Shown here: positions 33,243-46,205 of the stretch, one piece after another
Position numbering within the stretch: the first letter of the stretch is position 1
How the letters are laid out: each line of letters starts with the position of its first letter
Assembly: GCF_032854445.1 (NCBI RefSeq)
Contig: NC_088307.1
Location: 1,862,001-1,926,000 of the forward strand
DNA from: Liolophura sinensis
Taxonomy: Eukaryota; Mollusca; Polyplacophora; Chitonida; Chitonidae
Direction: 5' to 3'
DNA length: 64,000 nt
The notes under the pieces: model-generated
The model's input: the letters and a program-made list of their open reading frames with translations, nothing else
What the model was told of the DNA's origin: nothing
Database searches by the model: none
Made by a program: the position numbers and the translations under genes

Positions 33243-35397
33243 AATGAACCTATTAACCCACTCTACGTAAATCCTTTATTCTGGAGGAATTACAAATATC
33301 TTCGATCCCAAGAAGCTATTTTTAACTTAGTTTCACTTGTGTCTATAAGTAACATTTTATAATCAAGCTCATAGTATTTGATATCAAATATCATAGTAAA
33401 TTTTCCACAGGTATGACGTAGCGTATGCAGAAACGGCTCTTTCCGATTTAAAATTTTAAGGTTCAGAAAACAGTAGCGTATAAGCCACGTTCACCATTTT
33501 GATTTTTAAATTACTTGTGAAGTCGACAAATGGACATGATAAATGCGATATAGTTATTCATTTGTTGGTAACCTAGCAACAGTGGTAATTTTTTCACAGA
33601 GCATTATGCTCCTTCCTTACCGGGTAATAGAAAAAGTTTTGAGTTGGGCGCTAAACCGGGATCGAGTAAATAAACAAGTAACTGTTGGCTTCATTACTTG
33701 GTTTAGTGCCAAACATTTTCAATAGTGACGTTTTATTTGCTTGTTTCGTTACTAGTGAATTTTATTCTAAATGAGGTACTGTAGGATATGTTGTTGTAAA
33801 ACCGTTATATATGATATATGACTATTGTCAGTGGCCACAACCGACAATTATCATGGATTGTGCGTCAGTTTTATTATTCCAATCCCCAATCCCCAATCCC
33901 CAGCCTCACCCTCACACCAACAAACAAGCCTCTCAAACTTTTGATCAAGACCTTGAATCTGTTTATATACTGATAAATATACCGCTCAGTTCTTAATTCT
34001 TAACTTAGAATACAGAAAGGCTTTGTTTGGCTTTATGTCCACCTGAGTAATCTAAGATTGTAGATGAACGATTTAATTTGGGAAATATTTTCACACGGTT
34101 TCTTTGAAGTGTCCTTCATGTGGGAGTATTATAAAACCTGAGGTATATATAGGGCTCTGTGTAAAAGGAGGTACTAACCTCCACACGTCAAAAAGTAAAT
34201 GAAAAATTAATCAAAAAACAAAGGCCGATTTATTGAAAATTGTAAATTAGACCCTCAGTTTTCGGCAAATTTCTAAAATTATTTTTAGAAATCCCTTTGA
34301 TGTTGTACTCCATATTTAGGTTAGCTCCACCCTCGTTTACAAAGGAGTCGACTGAATGGAAGAGTCTGTCCAGGCACGCGGCCTAATGACGTAACAAGCA
34401 CGTCACGCAAGGTTGAATTGCGTGTCATCACGCTTTAATGACGCGTCGCGCATGACTGGTCACAGGGTAACTTGCGAATCTGTATCATTCCCATGTTATA
34501 ATGTGACATGGACTTTCCAGTGGGATTGTCACGACTGAGAACAAATAACTTACAGACTGAGGTGTATGAGAGAAAAAAAAAACAAGCCAAGACACTATAC
34601 GCCGATATGTCGGTTAATAATCCATAAACATCGAAACACGGTGAAATATGCCTGGGCCACATTTCTCATTTTTCATGACACACACGTTCTGACACTTTGG
34701 CGAACGTGAGCAGAATGTTAACTGTTGGCCGAGGCGACTCTCTCGCCGATGAATGTGAGCTTTATGCAGTTTTGACGGGAATATGCGTCTTAGGCAGATC
34801 CCAGGGGTTCATTTTCCGCACCGCTTTATTTTTACGCGATTTCCTATGAAGTCTGCTCCTGAGAAATGAGCTCTCGAACACAATTCTCCGCGTGACCCCA
34901 ATTTCATAACTTTAGAAATCCACTGATTCTGAAATGGTCATAAAAGAAATCGTCGTTCATGTTTTTTTTTCTGTTTTAGTGTTCGATTGCATAATAACTA
35001 TGCCTACATCATTGAGTTAGAGTTGAGCAATGTAAGGACGTTTTCCAATCACAAGTTGTTTAGATACATGTAACTATCTATTACATGAGAACAATGATCA
35101 GTCCAGCTTGGATGCAAAACACTCATTTTGTGGGGAAGAAAACCTAAAAAAAAGTAAGCAGTGTGAAGACCCTTAAGAATTGTATCTGAAAATACTTTTA
35201 TACTTACTTTTGGACGTTTTTCTTCACTGGCTTTAATGCAGTCAAGTGCGTGGGTTCTATAAGGGCGTATTTTGGACAATATCGACAGTCGAATGTATAT
35301 GTCACCAAAAATGCCGTTACCCCGACTTTTCTCTCGTCCTAAAACAGGTATATCTAATGTCACATTCGGACTTCCATGCACACATTACAAATGTACA
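33243..35397. other. Non-coding, no gene supported
   Basis: Short direct repeats of CCCCAAT lie at 33880-33900. About 34730-34930 is CpG-richer (GGCGACTCTCTCGCCGATGA; TTTATTTTTACGCGATTTCC) and could be regulatory. Nothing firm. Confidence 0.35.
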
Positions 35398-35512
35398 GTT
35401 CACAAATTCCTCTCACCATAATGCTGGCTGCCGTCGTATACGTCAAATAATCTTGAGTACGGCGTAAAACACCATTCAAATAAATAAGTAAATAAGTAAA
35501 TAAATAAATAAG
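35398..35512 (+). repeat. SINE family 1, 3' end
   Basis: CTCTCACCATAATGCTGGCT, CTTGAGTACGGCGTAAAACA and an expanded AAAT/AAGT tail. Confidence 0.93.
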
Positions 35513-37349
35513 CATAAATTTCAGTCAGGCTTAAGTATAAAGGCGTAGAAAAATTTGCGCAACGTTATTGCCGTCATCCATTACCAAGATGGTCCTTAAA
35601 GTCCAACTTACAACCTAAACATTTGACTTCTTTTAATTCAAGGAAAAAATCTAAAAAGTAAGTACAAATATTTTCAAACGTATAGTTTTGAATGTTTTTT
35701 TTGCGTGATAATTTTTGTTTTTACGCCGCCTTTTCCTTAATGCACTGGACATTAAATATAGCGATCTGAGTGAGAAAAACCAAATCCTGCTATCCATGAC
35801 CTTCATGATCAATACGAAAATCCATTAAAGCTATAATACCGGTATGTTGAGTCACTTGTGGGCTTTTGAAAATATAGCACCTCAACAAGAAACCCAAAAT
35901 ATCAGAAATCTTTTTAAATCTTTTGAAAAGTACAGCGGCCTGTGGGATCTTCATAGATACAAACATACTTGTACATGTCTTTGAGAGGCAGCTTTTTTTT
36001 TTACTACGACAAGCAGATCTCTAAATTGATCTGCCTGTCCGTCGGTCAGTCAATCAAATTTTCGGTCAAATATCCAATCGTTTAACAGAACCATTCACAT
36101 AACGGGGCATCAGAATGTAAGACGACATCAACTTTTTGTGTGACGTGAGACCTATCGCAAATTTGTCATTATTGTTTTAATAAGACATACGTATGGGTTC
36201 GGGAAGCCTGGCATTGCCACTTGCATGACGTACGCTGGCAGCTCATCGAATGCCTTCCGTATGTCTGTATCACCTGTAAATCAGTTCACATATGGTAGGT
36301 CTATGTGAACGCGACACGGCAAGCGCTGGAATTTCGTTTAAAAACAATTATACATGTGCATTCGTGCAATCTTTTCCGGATAATTTATTTGACTCTTGTT
36401 TTGTTTTGTTGTGGTTTTTTGTTGTTGTTGTTGTTGTCGTTTGTTTAAACAGTGTTGACTGATATAGGGTGATCCCTAAACCTAAAAAAAGTTACGTTTG
36501 TACAATTTGGTTCTAATTTTTTCAGGCGTTGTCACATTTCTCCGTTCAATAAGAAGTGACCTATATGTGAGAAAACAACTCTTGTATATGTTTCTCCGGT
36601 ACTTTCCTGCCTCCTTGACTGAAGACTGCATTAGGTTTCACAATTAGAAATTGGTCCTTATATATCTGGTAGCGTTTGCATAATAAAGTCTCTAGACACA
36701 AAACCATGAATCAGACTAACTGCGAAAAAACGTCGATACAGCATCTCAGTCCAAGGTGGCGTCACATTATCCTGTGGTTTTATGATCGGTAATTGACACA
36801 CACAAAATTTCCGCTGTTTAATTTCGTTACGCAACCCTCCTCGGCCTTTATCCATGTAGAGACACGGACAAGTGTCCCGGGGAATAACACGAATCGGACC
36901 TGTGTCACAAAAACGAACTAAAACTGCCGACGCTGTTCTTTTCGTTCTTCTCAGTCAAAGACGGAAGCAATCGATCGGGATTCGTACAATCGTTAGCGCG
37001 GCTGAAGTCCCGATCGTAAATAACTCCGCCATGACAGTCTGCTTACATATGACTGCGACAACAGACGGTAAGGTACTCGACTGACCGAGTTGATAACCAG
37101 GTACCAAGGAGGAACGGTTTACTACACAAAGAACTACAAAGGAGGCCCTCGACTTGAGTTAGTGTAAATCTGTCACTACCTTCTCAACCCACCACGGTCT
37201 TGGACTTTAGCGCACAATTCAAACACGGGAATTGAGATCACCAATAAAAACTGCGAGCCTAGCCTTGTTTACAGGTCTGCGGATTTCATGGCCTTAGATA
37301 CAGCGCCATTACATTTCGTGCTGCTCAATTCTACATTCCATTTCATGTG
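35513..37349. other. Non-coding, no gene supported
   Basis: A TTG microsatellite lies at 36415-36438 and a T run at about 35994. A CpG-containing block at about 36860-37080 is slightly GC-rich. No domain recognised. Confidence 0.35.
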
Positions 37350-37477
37350 GTAATGCTGCGGATGGTCGTGGGTTTCTCCAGGGCTCTGTCCGGTTTCTTC
37401 CCGCCATAATACTGCCCGCCGTCGTATAAATCAAATATTCTTGAGTACGGCGTAAAACATCAGTCAAATAAATAAAA
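37350..37477 (+). repeat. SINE family 1, 3' half
   Basis: TGCTGCGGATGGTCGTGGGT, CCGTCGTATAAATCAAATAT and an AAATAAATAAA tail. A second, shorter remnant follows at 37665-37728 (ACCGGTTTCCTCCACCCATT; CGGCGTAAAAACGCC). Confidence 0.92.
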
Positions 37478-37728
37478 AAATCAATCATCTGGTAATAGTC
37501 GCCACGGCGTGGTTGAAGTACTGCGAATGTGGCGTATAAACAACAGCTATTCATCCCTGATGGTATAAGGTCACCTGTTCGAATGTCGCTGACTTGGCGG
37601 TGGCTGTAAATAAGGATTTTTGTCAGGTACATGAAGAAGGGCGGTGGTTTATACTTCCGGGCTCTTACCGGTTTCCTCCACCCATTCTTGAGTATACGGC
37701 GTAAAAACGCCATGCAGTCAAATGAACG

Positions 37729-38097
37729 AAACGTCTGGTAGTTTTTTCACGACACCAGAACACGCACATTCTATATATTGATATATAGTGGCGAGAAGGT
37801 TTGAAGTTGAAAAGAAACCGAAGCGAGTATAGAGAGGAAACCTTTCCCTTTGTCAGGTACATGACACACTGCCCGATTTAGAGTCACAGATGAATCTGTA
37901 AGAGCTTGATTCGATCCTTTGCCGTCGTTAAACGGCCAGGAGCTGAATGGTTGCGACGAGGGTTAACTCTTTTTACGAAAGGGCCAGCCATGCCACCGTC
38001 GTTAAAATGTGACTGACATTTATTGCTGGTTGGTTCGTACGTTTTCTGTTCGTTTCCTTGGCTTTACCACTTCCTACTTATTTAGATTAACCACACA
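37729..38097. other. Non-coding stretch, nothing recognised
   Basis: No supported feature. Confidence 0.35.
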
Positions 38098-38408
38098 CGC
38101 CCTCACACGGATCCAACCCGAGTCAGGTCATACCAAAGGTTTTTAAAATTATATCGTTGCTGCCTAACTTGGCGCTTATCACTGATGGGTTATAGAACAA
38201 GGAAACAGGACTGGTCAGTATACTGTGACTGGGAGGGTGTCACATCTGGTGTCTTCGGCATGATACATCAGGGACGGCAGCACTTTGGCGGTATGGACTC
38301 ATTCTGCATTCTAAAGAAGTCATAATTTATGTACATGCACCCAATGACTCTTCGTGGTCATGTGGCTGAAAAATTGTTGAGCACGACGTTAAGTAAAACC
38401 CAAAAAAC
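38098..38408 (+). repeat. SINE family 2, diverged
   Basis: Contains GGTCAGTATACTGTGACTGG, GGTGTCTTCGGCATGATACA, and the 3' core CTGAAAAATTGTTGAGCACG with GACGTTAAGTAAAACCC. Head and ACTC tail are degraded. Confidence 0.82.
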
Positions 38409-38577
38409 TTATGTCCATTAAGGACTGCTTATAATTCTCATATTTTCACATGAGGCAGCCTGAATCATTGTGTTTCTGAGTTCTCTGCATGTTTGAATTC
38501 TTATTTTTTTTAATTTGGCATTGGGGCTCTCGCTGGTTCTTTCAGCAGGTAGGCAGCTTTCTTTGAGGAGGTTTGGC

Positions 38578-38740
38578 AGGTAATTTGCGAGGTGCAGTGG
38601 TTTCTCACGTGTGCTGTACACGGTTTCTCCTAGGCACTTTCTAGCTTCTCACACGACTGTACGCGGTACTTTGAGGTTTCTCACACGGGCTGTACCCGGT
38701 TTTTCTCGGACGGTGCTTGGTTTCCTTTCCTACGGGCTGG
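38578..38740. repeat. Decayed tandem repeat, about 45-bp unit
   Basis: CACACGGGCTGTACCCGGTT and diverged versions such as CACGTGTGCTGTACACGGTT recur three to four times. Confidence 0.55.
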
Positions 38741-39009
38741 ATGTTTTTAGTTCTGGGATCGTGACTTGATATAATCATCAGTCGTTGGCTATTATAATTA
38801 TTTTCTTATTCTTTTCGATATGGGGCACTGTGAGTTTTATTTCATACAACGTAGGTATATATATACCAAAATCTTATAGTTATGGACTATAAATCGATTT
38901 TCATATATAACAAGTTACAAATACATAGGATTGTGTTGTCATCTGTTGGAAAGACCAAATATTCCATTGTCATCCTTTGCGTTTTGATTTCTACTCATGC
39001 TAACATCTT

Positions 39010-39095
39010 TCAGTGGTCCACCACAACGCCGTCGTATAAGTGAAACATTCTTGAGCTCGGCGTAAAACACCAATGAAATAAATGCATAAAATAAA
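39010..39095 (+). repeat. SINE family 1, 3' fragment
   Basis: CGCCGTCGTATAAGTGAAAC, GAGCTCGGCGTAAAACACCA and an AAAT-type tail. Confidence 0.9.
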
Positions 39096-39769
39096 TCTCT
39101 CAATGCAGTATAGGTGATAAAATTTGGTAACCAACCGTTCAAAGAGATACGGAAAACTGGCACTCAAGTGTTAATGACCGTACAGTATTACGTCATGGGC
39201 AGGTATGAAACGGTTCCCGTACCAGATTCACAACCATCTGTCAGAAGTCGCGCTCTAAATAAAGTTAACACTATTGTGTCACACTATTGTACAGCGCAGT
39301 TGGAATAGGGATCAAAATGTCCCCTTGACAGCACCAGCTCGCTTAAGTTTAGCAATCAGCTGACACGTGAAAAATAGGTATTCCACTTAGGTCATTAAGT
39401 GAGGGGACAGTTTACAGGTATCGGGATGTCGGCTTATTGTCTGTTTAAGTCAGACCGGGTGTGATCTGTCTCCCCAGACGAACTGGCCAAACTTCCTGGC
39501 CGTTATACTAACTCGCTGAGCTGTGACAGACGAGAGGTGTTAACTATTTGTCTTCCTTTCACACAAACTCATCTTTCTTCCGTGCCAATGACAGGCGATA
39601 TACGGCCAGTGAAAAGCTAATGGTTTTGTGTTTCGCGTGCCGCTACCACCGCCACACACTGTTAAACATGAACACCCTATACCTGACGTAAGTCTGGATC
39701 GTAATCTTTGTGGAGAGGTAACTAAGTCGTCAATGGCCACTTAAGGGAAGAGTGAAAGTCATCTCACAC

Positions 39770-40200
39770 CCGTGCGCGAGACAAGCGACACGACACGGAG
39801 ATATCGCGCGTGGCGGTGACGTCATCGATCGGCCTTTATTTTATTGGCCGCGCGTGAGTTCGTCATCGTCGCGTGCCGCCCGCGTGAACGTTTTATCATG
39901 GTAATTTGTTTCCACATAATTGACGACAGCGTTACACAAGCGGCAGATTTCGGGGCTATTTGTTCATCTTTGTTCATTCCGGGCGCTGGGAAAACTGCTC
40001 AGCAACCGCCCCATTATCTCGCCCCTATGGCGCGATCGGCTTGACGGGAGAACCGAGGGGCACCTCTTGCTGGGTGCGTTCGAATCAGTCTCCAAATATG
40101 TCCCGATTAGCTGGAGGATTCAAAGCGCCCGCTCGGGGAGCTACAAACAATACACGGACAGCAGCACAAATATGCTAGGCACACAATACCCCATCCGAAA
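39770..40200. promoter_or_regulatory. CpG-rich island, possible promoter or enhancer
   Basis: The most CpG-dense non-genic block in the window (GCGAGACAAGCGACACGACA; ATATCGCGCGTGGCGG). A full CRE (TGACGTCA) lies at 39817-39824, directly before CATCGATCGG, and TTATTGGCCGCGCG follows. All three + frames stay open for 60-95 codons, but none shows a recognisable domain and they exclude each other. The openness therefore most likely reflects GC content. A 5' exon is an alternative. Confidence 0.3.
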
Positions 40201-40401
40201 AGCTTGAAAACAGATTAAGGAATTAATTCTATGCATAATTCGAATCTATGAATATTTATAAAGGGAATAATTGCCGGTAAATCAGCGTGTAGAGACAATA
40301 GACGTCTGGAAAACAGACGATCGGTGTTGTTTAACGACGACTGTTTTTGTTCGAACGTAATCAGAGCACAGTGACACAATTCTCTGGAAGACTGATTGAC
40401 T

Positions 40402-40490
40402 GATTGATAGGTTGTTGTTTGGCAACATACCTCAAGAATTTTTCAAGTATACGATGGCGCTCAGTTTTGTGAGCGGAGGAACCGGGTTGC
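40402..40490 (-). repeat. SINE family 1, decayed fragment
   Basis: ACCTCAAGAATTTTTCAAGT and ATACGATGGCGCTCA, then GGAGGAACCGGG, a worn version of the family-1 3' half. Confidence 0.55.
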
Positions 40491-40847
40491 CGAGGTCAAA
40501 TTACCGAGGACAAATTACCGAGTTACTAACGTGTGATGTATAAACTTGCATGTGCGCCGTATCTGTGGCAGACTAATGCATGGTCTGTTCCATGGGCGTC
40601 GTTGAGCGCTTACTGTCACCGGAACAATATGAACAACGAGAAATAACGTGGAAGCTTTCAGACAAAAACTAATTCACTTGACAGTCCCATCATTATCGTC
40701 ATAGTGTACTCTTCTAACCGTAAGGCTGTAACAGCACAAACACTGATGTATATTAAACAATTAAAGTTTTTGGGGGAAAAAGTGGCTTGGAGCCTAAACC
40801 TTGAAGAACTTTTCTATATAAAGATAAAAATTTATGGGAAGCAAAAT

Positions 40848-40935
40848 GTGGCCGAGTGGTTAATACGCTTGCCTTTCAGTCACCGTACGTACAGGGCACA
40901 CGAGGCATAGGTTCAATTCCATGCTCGGACAGTTT
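40848..40935 (+). repeat. tRNA-Ser/Leu-like SINE head
   Basis: GTGGCCGAGTGGTTAATACG is a good A box and GGTTCAATTCC a B box, at tRNA-like spacing. The T-arm flanks form only two of five pairs and the acceptor stem does not pair, so this is a derived retroelement head and not a working tRNA gene. It resembles 1488-1545. Confidence 0.6.
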
Positions 40936-41082
40936 TGAGCCTTAGTTGCAACAAGCGGTCAACGCTGCTCTGTCGTGTAATCGTGCAGTTTGCTAGAGAG
41001 CACGAAGTCTTAAACCACAGCGCATGACATGTCACACATGGAAGAGATTGTAAGTATATGCCTTGTCACATGCCAGTGGTAG

Positions 41083-41207
41083 GTACCGGACACTCCGGTT
41101 TGTGGTTGACCCCGGATATTCGGTTTGTGGTGACACCGGACACTCCGGTTTGTGGTGACACCGGACACTCCGGTTTGTGGGTGACACCGGACACTCCGGT
41201 TTGACGC
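41083..41207. repeat. 25-bp tandem array, about 5 copies
   Basis: Units contain GACACCGGACACTCCGGTTT. The half-unit CCGGACACTCCGG is itself nearly palindromic, so each unit could form a small hairpin. Confidence 0.9.
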
Positions 41208-42189
41208 TCCATCCATTATAGGAGTTGCGATGCTCTTCTTTTTGCAGTTTGTGGCGAAGAGAAGACACATCTGCAGTTAATAAATAAAGAAGGACAAGAA
41301 ACTCAGCGTTTTCCTAACATTTAATTTTAATGACATGAAAAAAAACCATTAAAGAAGATAATTCTCGGTAAAAACTGTTTAAATCTACATACAATCAGAG
41401 TAAAATTACAACTGCAGGCCGAATACACAATTTTATTTCCAGCAAAAAGTTCCCATCCTGTCTCGTCACGATATGGCTGAAACATTGTCGTTGGGTCGTT
41501 AAGCCTATTCATTCCCATCCAGCCTGTGTTAAAGTAAAGGAAAGCTAGTATATGGGTAAGGTTCATCATACAGGAAACTGCAAAACTATGCGTAGAAATA
41601 CTTTCATTTACTTTTTCAAATTCTTAGAAGTGTTGAAAGGGATTCAAATATTTGAAAACTATGGCGGGCTTTATCTAGGAACTCTGAGGTCACATCACTA
41701 TCATATCCTGATGTTCAGCAGAAAGAAGGAATTTTTTTATCATTATTTCAGCAATCTTTCACTCATTGGTAAAAACAGTTATTCTGACATTTAGTGTCGT
41801 TATTAGTGGAAAAACCTTCCTGACACGTCAGAGTTCCTAGCCTCATGGCGTCAATGCAGTTATAATGCGACATTTGAACACAAAGTAGTTTTGTCGTTTT
41901 TTTTCTATAAGGTGCAGTTCAAGAAGCAAGGACAAGAAGCTCATGTTTCTCACAGAATATGCAGATATTGACACGTAATTTATACATTTTTTATTTGGGG
42001 TTTAGATTTTAAGGCAATATGAAGATGATATTTGGATGTCTGCTGTAATGGATTTTTCACCAAGCTCATCGTATAAAAATCAAAACCACTCAAGAACGAA
42101 AATACATATATTACAAGTGTACTTTTACTCTTATATCCAAATCTGCAATCGAAATTAGGAGGTTTGCTTACGGAACTAAAAGGATTAAA
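41208..42189. other. Non-coding stretch, nothing recognised
   Basis: AT-rich with A/T-biased frames and no domain. Confidence 0.4.
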
Positions 42190-42320
42190 TACCGTCTTAT
42201 TTATTTTTTTATTTATTTATTTATTTATTTATTTAGTTATTTATTTATTTATCTATGTATTTATTTGTTTATTTGTGTATTTATTTATTTGGTGCTTAGC
42301 GCTGTATTCAAGTATGTTTA
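42190..42320 (-). repeat. Expanded SINE tail / TTTA microsatellite
   Basis: About 90 bp of imperfect (TTTA)n is followed by TTTGGTGCTTAGCGCTGTAT and TCAAGTATG, a worn family-1 3' core. The microsatellite probably grew from the SINE tail. Confidence 0.7.
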
Positions 42321-42793
42321 GTATGTTTTAAGAAGTCAATGAACGACTGCTTTGGAAACAGGAATAGTTTTCAATAATGTCTCTATTTCCAACTCCATAT
42401 CCATTAAGATCAAAAATATATTACACAGATTTATATGGGCTTTTATTGACCTATAAGATTTGATTCCATGCAGCGCTTTGAAAAGCTTTCAGTACAATGC
42501 ACTACAACATGTATGCCTATAGCTGCTTGGATCCCTCCTTTTTTTAAATTGCCACATAACCCTATAGGAGCAAGTCGCCCTTGTTAACGTCTTGAAGGTG
42601 CACGCAATGTCAAAGGTAAATGAGTAAAATCGAATAACAGCACAATGTTTACGGTTCTAGACGGAGTTAAAACGCTGGAGGCGATGCTTAACCCGCTTCT
42701 GTGTTAATTCAGCAAATACCAGGAGAAGACAATGACGAGATGAAGAAAGCACTCGTTCACACTAGAGCGACAATGAGAGCAGTTTTTATACGA

Positions 42794-42922
<129 letters not shown>

Positions 42923-43176
42923 GGAATTAAAAATCTTCATTGAACGAAACTACTTGTGACATTTTATGCAATGGTTTCTGGTCACTGAGGTTTGCGATGG
43001 TGACAGGCTGCGTCTTTCAAGATTCTCAGAGAATGAATGAAAAATAGTTAGAGAGGGTTGCATGTATATTAAAGATATACAGTTCGAAACCAGCTCCTGT
43101 CAGTTTCTTGTCTTGATGAATATCTCGTCCGATAACCCCAGCAGCACACGATATAGCCCAGCTCGGATAACTTTGT

Positions 43177-43198
43177 AAAAAAAAAAATTTTTTTTTTT
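43177..43198. repeat. A11-T11 palindrome
   Basis: A perfect 22-bp self-complementary tract of eleven A then eleven T. Confidence 0.9.
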
Positions 43199-43408
43199 GG
43201 TATAGTTTCGCTGGGGTTTTTGTTTTGTTTAATTGGCGTTTCCCACTCAAAAGAAGGCGATCAGGTATTTTTGTGAACGGAGAAAACCGAAGTGCCGGTA
43301 ACAAATCGCCGCCGTAGTCATGGAGAAGCAGACTGAAGTTTGCTGGTTCATACTCCCTATGTAGGGTTCGAAACCGGTCCGTATAAACCATACACCGAGA
43401 AGCTGCTA

Positions 43409-43552
43409 GATTTATTTATTTTATTTATTTGGTTGGTGTTTTACGCCGTTCTCAAGAATATTTCACTTATAGGACGGCGGCCAACATTATGGTGGGAGGA
43501 AACCGGGCAGAGCCCGGCGGAAACCCACGACCATCCGCAGGTTGCTTCAGGA
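43409..43552 (-). repeat. SINE family 1, 3' half, little diverged
   Basis: AAAT-type tail, GGTTGGTGTTTTACGCCGTT, CAACATTATGGTGGGAGGAA and ACCATCCGCAGGTTGCTTCA. One of the youngest-looking copies. Confidence 0.95.
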
Positions 43553-45934
43553 AAAGCTGCTAGAGTTAGTCTACACATATACATACAAATGCGCTGAACC
43601 ATTTTTATAACTCTGATCTATGTATTCATTTACTGCAAAAACAAAATCGAATTATAAAGACCAATGAGGTGCATCATGGGATTAATTGTCTAGGAGATTT
43701 TAGTCAGCCTTTTTACAGAATCGACTTGAGTGTTTTAGCGGCTGCCGGTTGGTCGGTTAGTCAAGAGATGCCTGAGTTAAACAGAGGCCTCGGTGTAAGA
43801 CAACATCAACTGTTTGAGGGATGCCGTTGCTATTGCTAATTTAAACTTTTTTTCCTTCTGATTTTGCTTTCCTTTTGTACGAGTCGGGGTATTTCAATGA
43901 TAATTTATCTGTGCAGTGGATACAGTCGATGTACTTCCGCCATCGGTTTAATTTATAACTGAATGGAAAAAATCCTACTTCCGCATCAAAGCTAGCCTCT
44001 TGAAAATCAATGATCTAGGCAAACATATACACGCTGTGAAATCATTCATCATTATCACTACATGTTTAGGATGGTTATGTAAGGTACTTTCAAATCTGCC
44101 GTTTAGAGTGCGGTGTAAAACCAACTATCAAGTAAATAAGTAAATCTTCACAATCGGTTCTGTACAAATTGTTTTATTGATACCCATTCATCAGTTTTCA
44201 GTATCAGCCTGCAATAAAGTCACTGAAGAAGAAACAAACCAGTATCAACTGAATGGGCAACAATAAAAGTTGTCGACATACGTCAGGGCAAACATCTTTC
44301 CCCCGGCCTTTTTGTAAAGCACAGGTCCCTAACTAGACTCATTCTGGTCTCTTGGAGGAAATCGCGTGTGTACAGTCGGGTGTGGCACAAAAGATACACA
44401 GCCTCCATTAAGAGGTGACTCTTCCAAAAACACCCTTCCGAAATGACCTTTCAGATGATTGAGCTTCTTGGACGGACGCTTAACTTCCGCCATTTTGTTG
44501 TCATCTTTTTTTCCTGTTTTATTTCTTATTCATGTTTTCGGTCCTCTGAAGTCACCCGGAAAGTACACCGCCGATAAGCTGTTGACAGCTACATGTCGTT
44601 TTCCACTTAATCTTTGGCCACAGGGTCTCAAATTTGCCTTGTTAGAGAACATCTCATCGATACAACTGTCCACAACAAGCTCATGTCCCGTGCGCACCGC
44701 GCAAACGGCCTGCCACGCTCGCTTAAGCACTGCAGCACGTGTCAAGCGTCACGCCTCGAGGCAAAGGCCAGCGTACGGCGAGGACCCGCCATGCCACCTT
44801 CGCTTTTTACCCTTTTTTCCTCTCTGTTTTATCTTTTAGTGTAATTTTCTGCATCACATGGTAATAACTTTGCCCGTTTCATGGTCTCTGTTTTCTAACA
44901 ACCCACACCCGGGCGATTAAGATCGTCAGGGAGATACGTGGCAGATATCGTGATACATTTGCCCTCACTAAACATGATCATCATCTGCAAACAGTTCGAT
45001 GTATACATCAACCTGACCTTAGACAGTTCCATGTACATAACCACCGTACCTCAAAGATAATCCCGCATGCAGGCAACTGCTTAATATCCACTAACTATTA
45101 ATTTAATTCCACGTAATCTTAAAAAAAATCTTTCTAAAAAAAACAGAGGGCCCCCAATTTAGTAATAAGTCATTTTATATCATATATTTATCATCAATAA
45201 TAAATTGTTCTTATTCTAATACGTGTCTAATTCTGTTTTTTTTAGTGAAAGTAATTTGTATGTAATTGTACTCAACTCGTGATATAAAATGGGAACGGCA
45301 TGATGCAACATCACATGACGAGCTTATTTGCATAAATGGGGTCAGTCATTGTCCTAGGTTAGTAAACAGCTACCTGTCGTTACCTTTCCAAACCGCGCTA
45401 AATATTTCTTTTTTATTATTATTTTAGATGCACCTGTATGCAGATGAAATTCGTGCTTCGTTTATAAATACAGGAAATTTAGACATTACATAACAATTCT
45501 ACGTGAAGTTCCGGGTTATAATTCTTTCAACGAAATATCAAAATTGCTGTAAGAGTAAAATTAAAACCCAGCTGCTGCCCACTGCATATTGCAGTCCGAT
45601 ATACGATATCATTAAATTAACCAAGACAAGAGGATCTGGTAATTGTCACGGATGTATTGTCAGTTCCACGCAAATGAACAGCAGACACTCGGACTTCCTG
45701 CTAACTTTCGATATTACCATGAGTTTAATATAAAGCTCTCAGGACAATATTGCCCCAGAAAACAATTATAACCGTTCTCTTATTTCTTCATCTCGGCTTG
45801 TTTCAACCTCATTTTGAATATTGTTAATAAATTCTACTCAGTATACTGTGTCCGTCCTGTCCGCCTCTTGATTAGGGAGTGGTATGTATGCATGGCATTT
45901 ATTGACGTCAAATCAGACATTCGTATACAAGCAG
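43553..45934. other. Non-coding, with a SINE scrap
   Basis: At 44095-44147 there is a worn family-1 end (GCGGTGTAAAACCAACTATC, AAGTAAATAAGTAAAT). A CpG-richer block at 44640-44790 has overlapping open frames but no domain. Nothing else is supported. Confidence 0.35.
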
Positions 45935-45990
45935 TCAACCAAAATGGACGTTGCGGGCCAATTCTCAAAACGACGTTTAAGAAAAAACAT
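45935..45990 (+). repeat. Dispersed repeat B, copy 1
   Basis: CAACCAAAATGGACGTTGCG and CAAAACGACGTTTAAG closely match 52841-52890. Family unknown. Confidence 0.65.
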
Positions 45991-45992
45991 TA

Positions 45993-46205
45993 TTTTATTT
46001 CTTTATTTGATTGATGTTTTAGGCCCTATCCAAGAATATTTAACTTAAACGACGGCGGTCAGCATTATGGTGGGTGGAAACCCACGACCATTCACAGACT
46101 GCTGCCAGACCGTCCCATGTTCGGCCGCAGAGGACGGCTGGAGCAGAACTCACACCGGCCGCTCTAGTGAGAGGCTCCTGGATCATTGCATCGCACTGGC
46201 AAGCT
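45993..46205 (-). repeat. SINE family 1, near full-length, diverged
   Basis: Tail TTATTTCTTTATTTG, core GCGGTCAGCATTATGGTGGG, then head-side GTGAGAGGCTCCTGGATCAT. A G24 homopolymer follows at about 46260-46282. Confidence 0.9.

Noticed and set aside
39844-40207. Three overlapping + strand ORFs as coding exons
   Set aside because: Mutually exclusive frames without a domain. Openness is explained by high GC.
40848-40935. Functional tRNA-Ser/Leu gene
   Set aside because: A and B boxes are good but the acceptor stem does not pair and the T stem has only two of five pairs.
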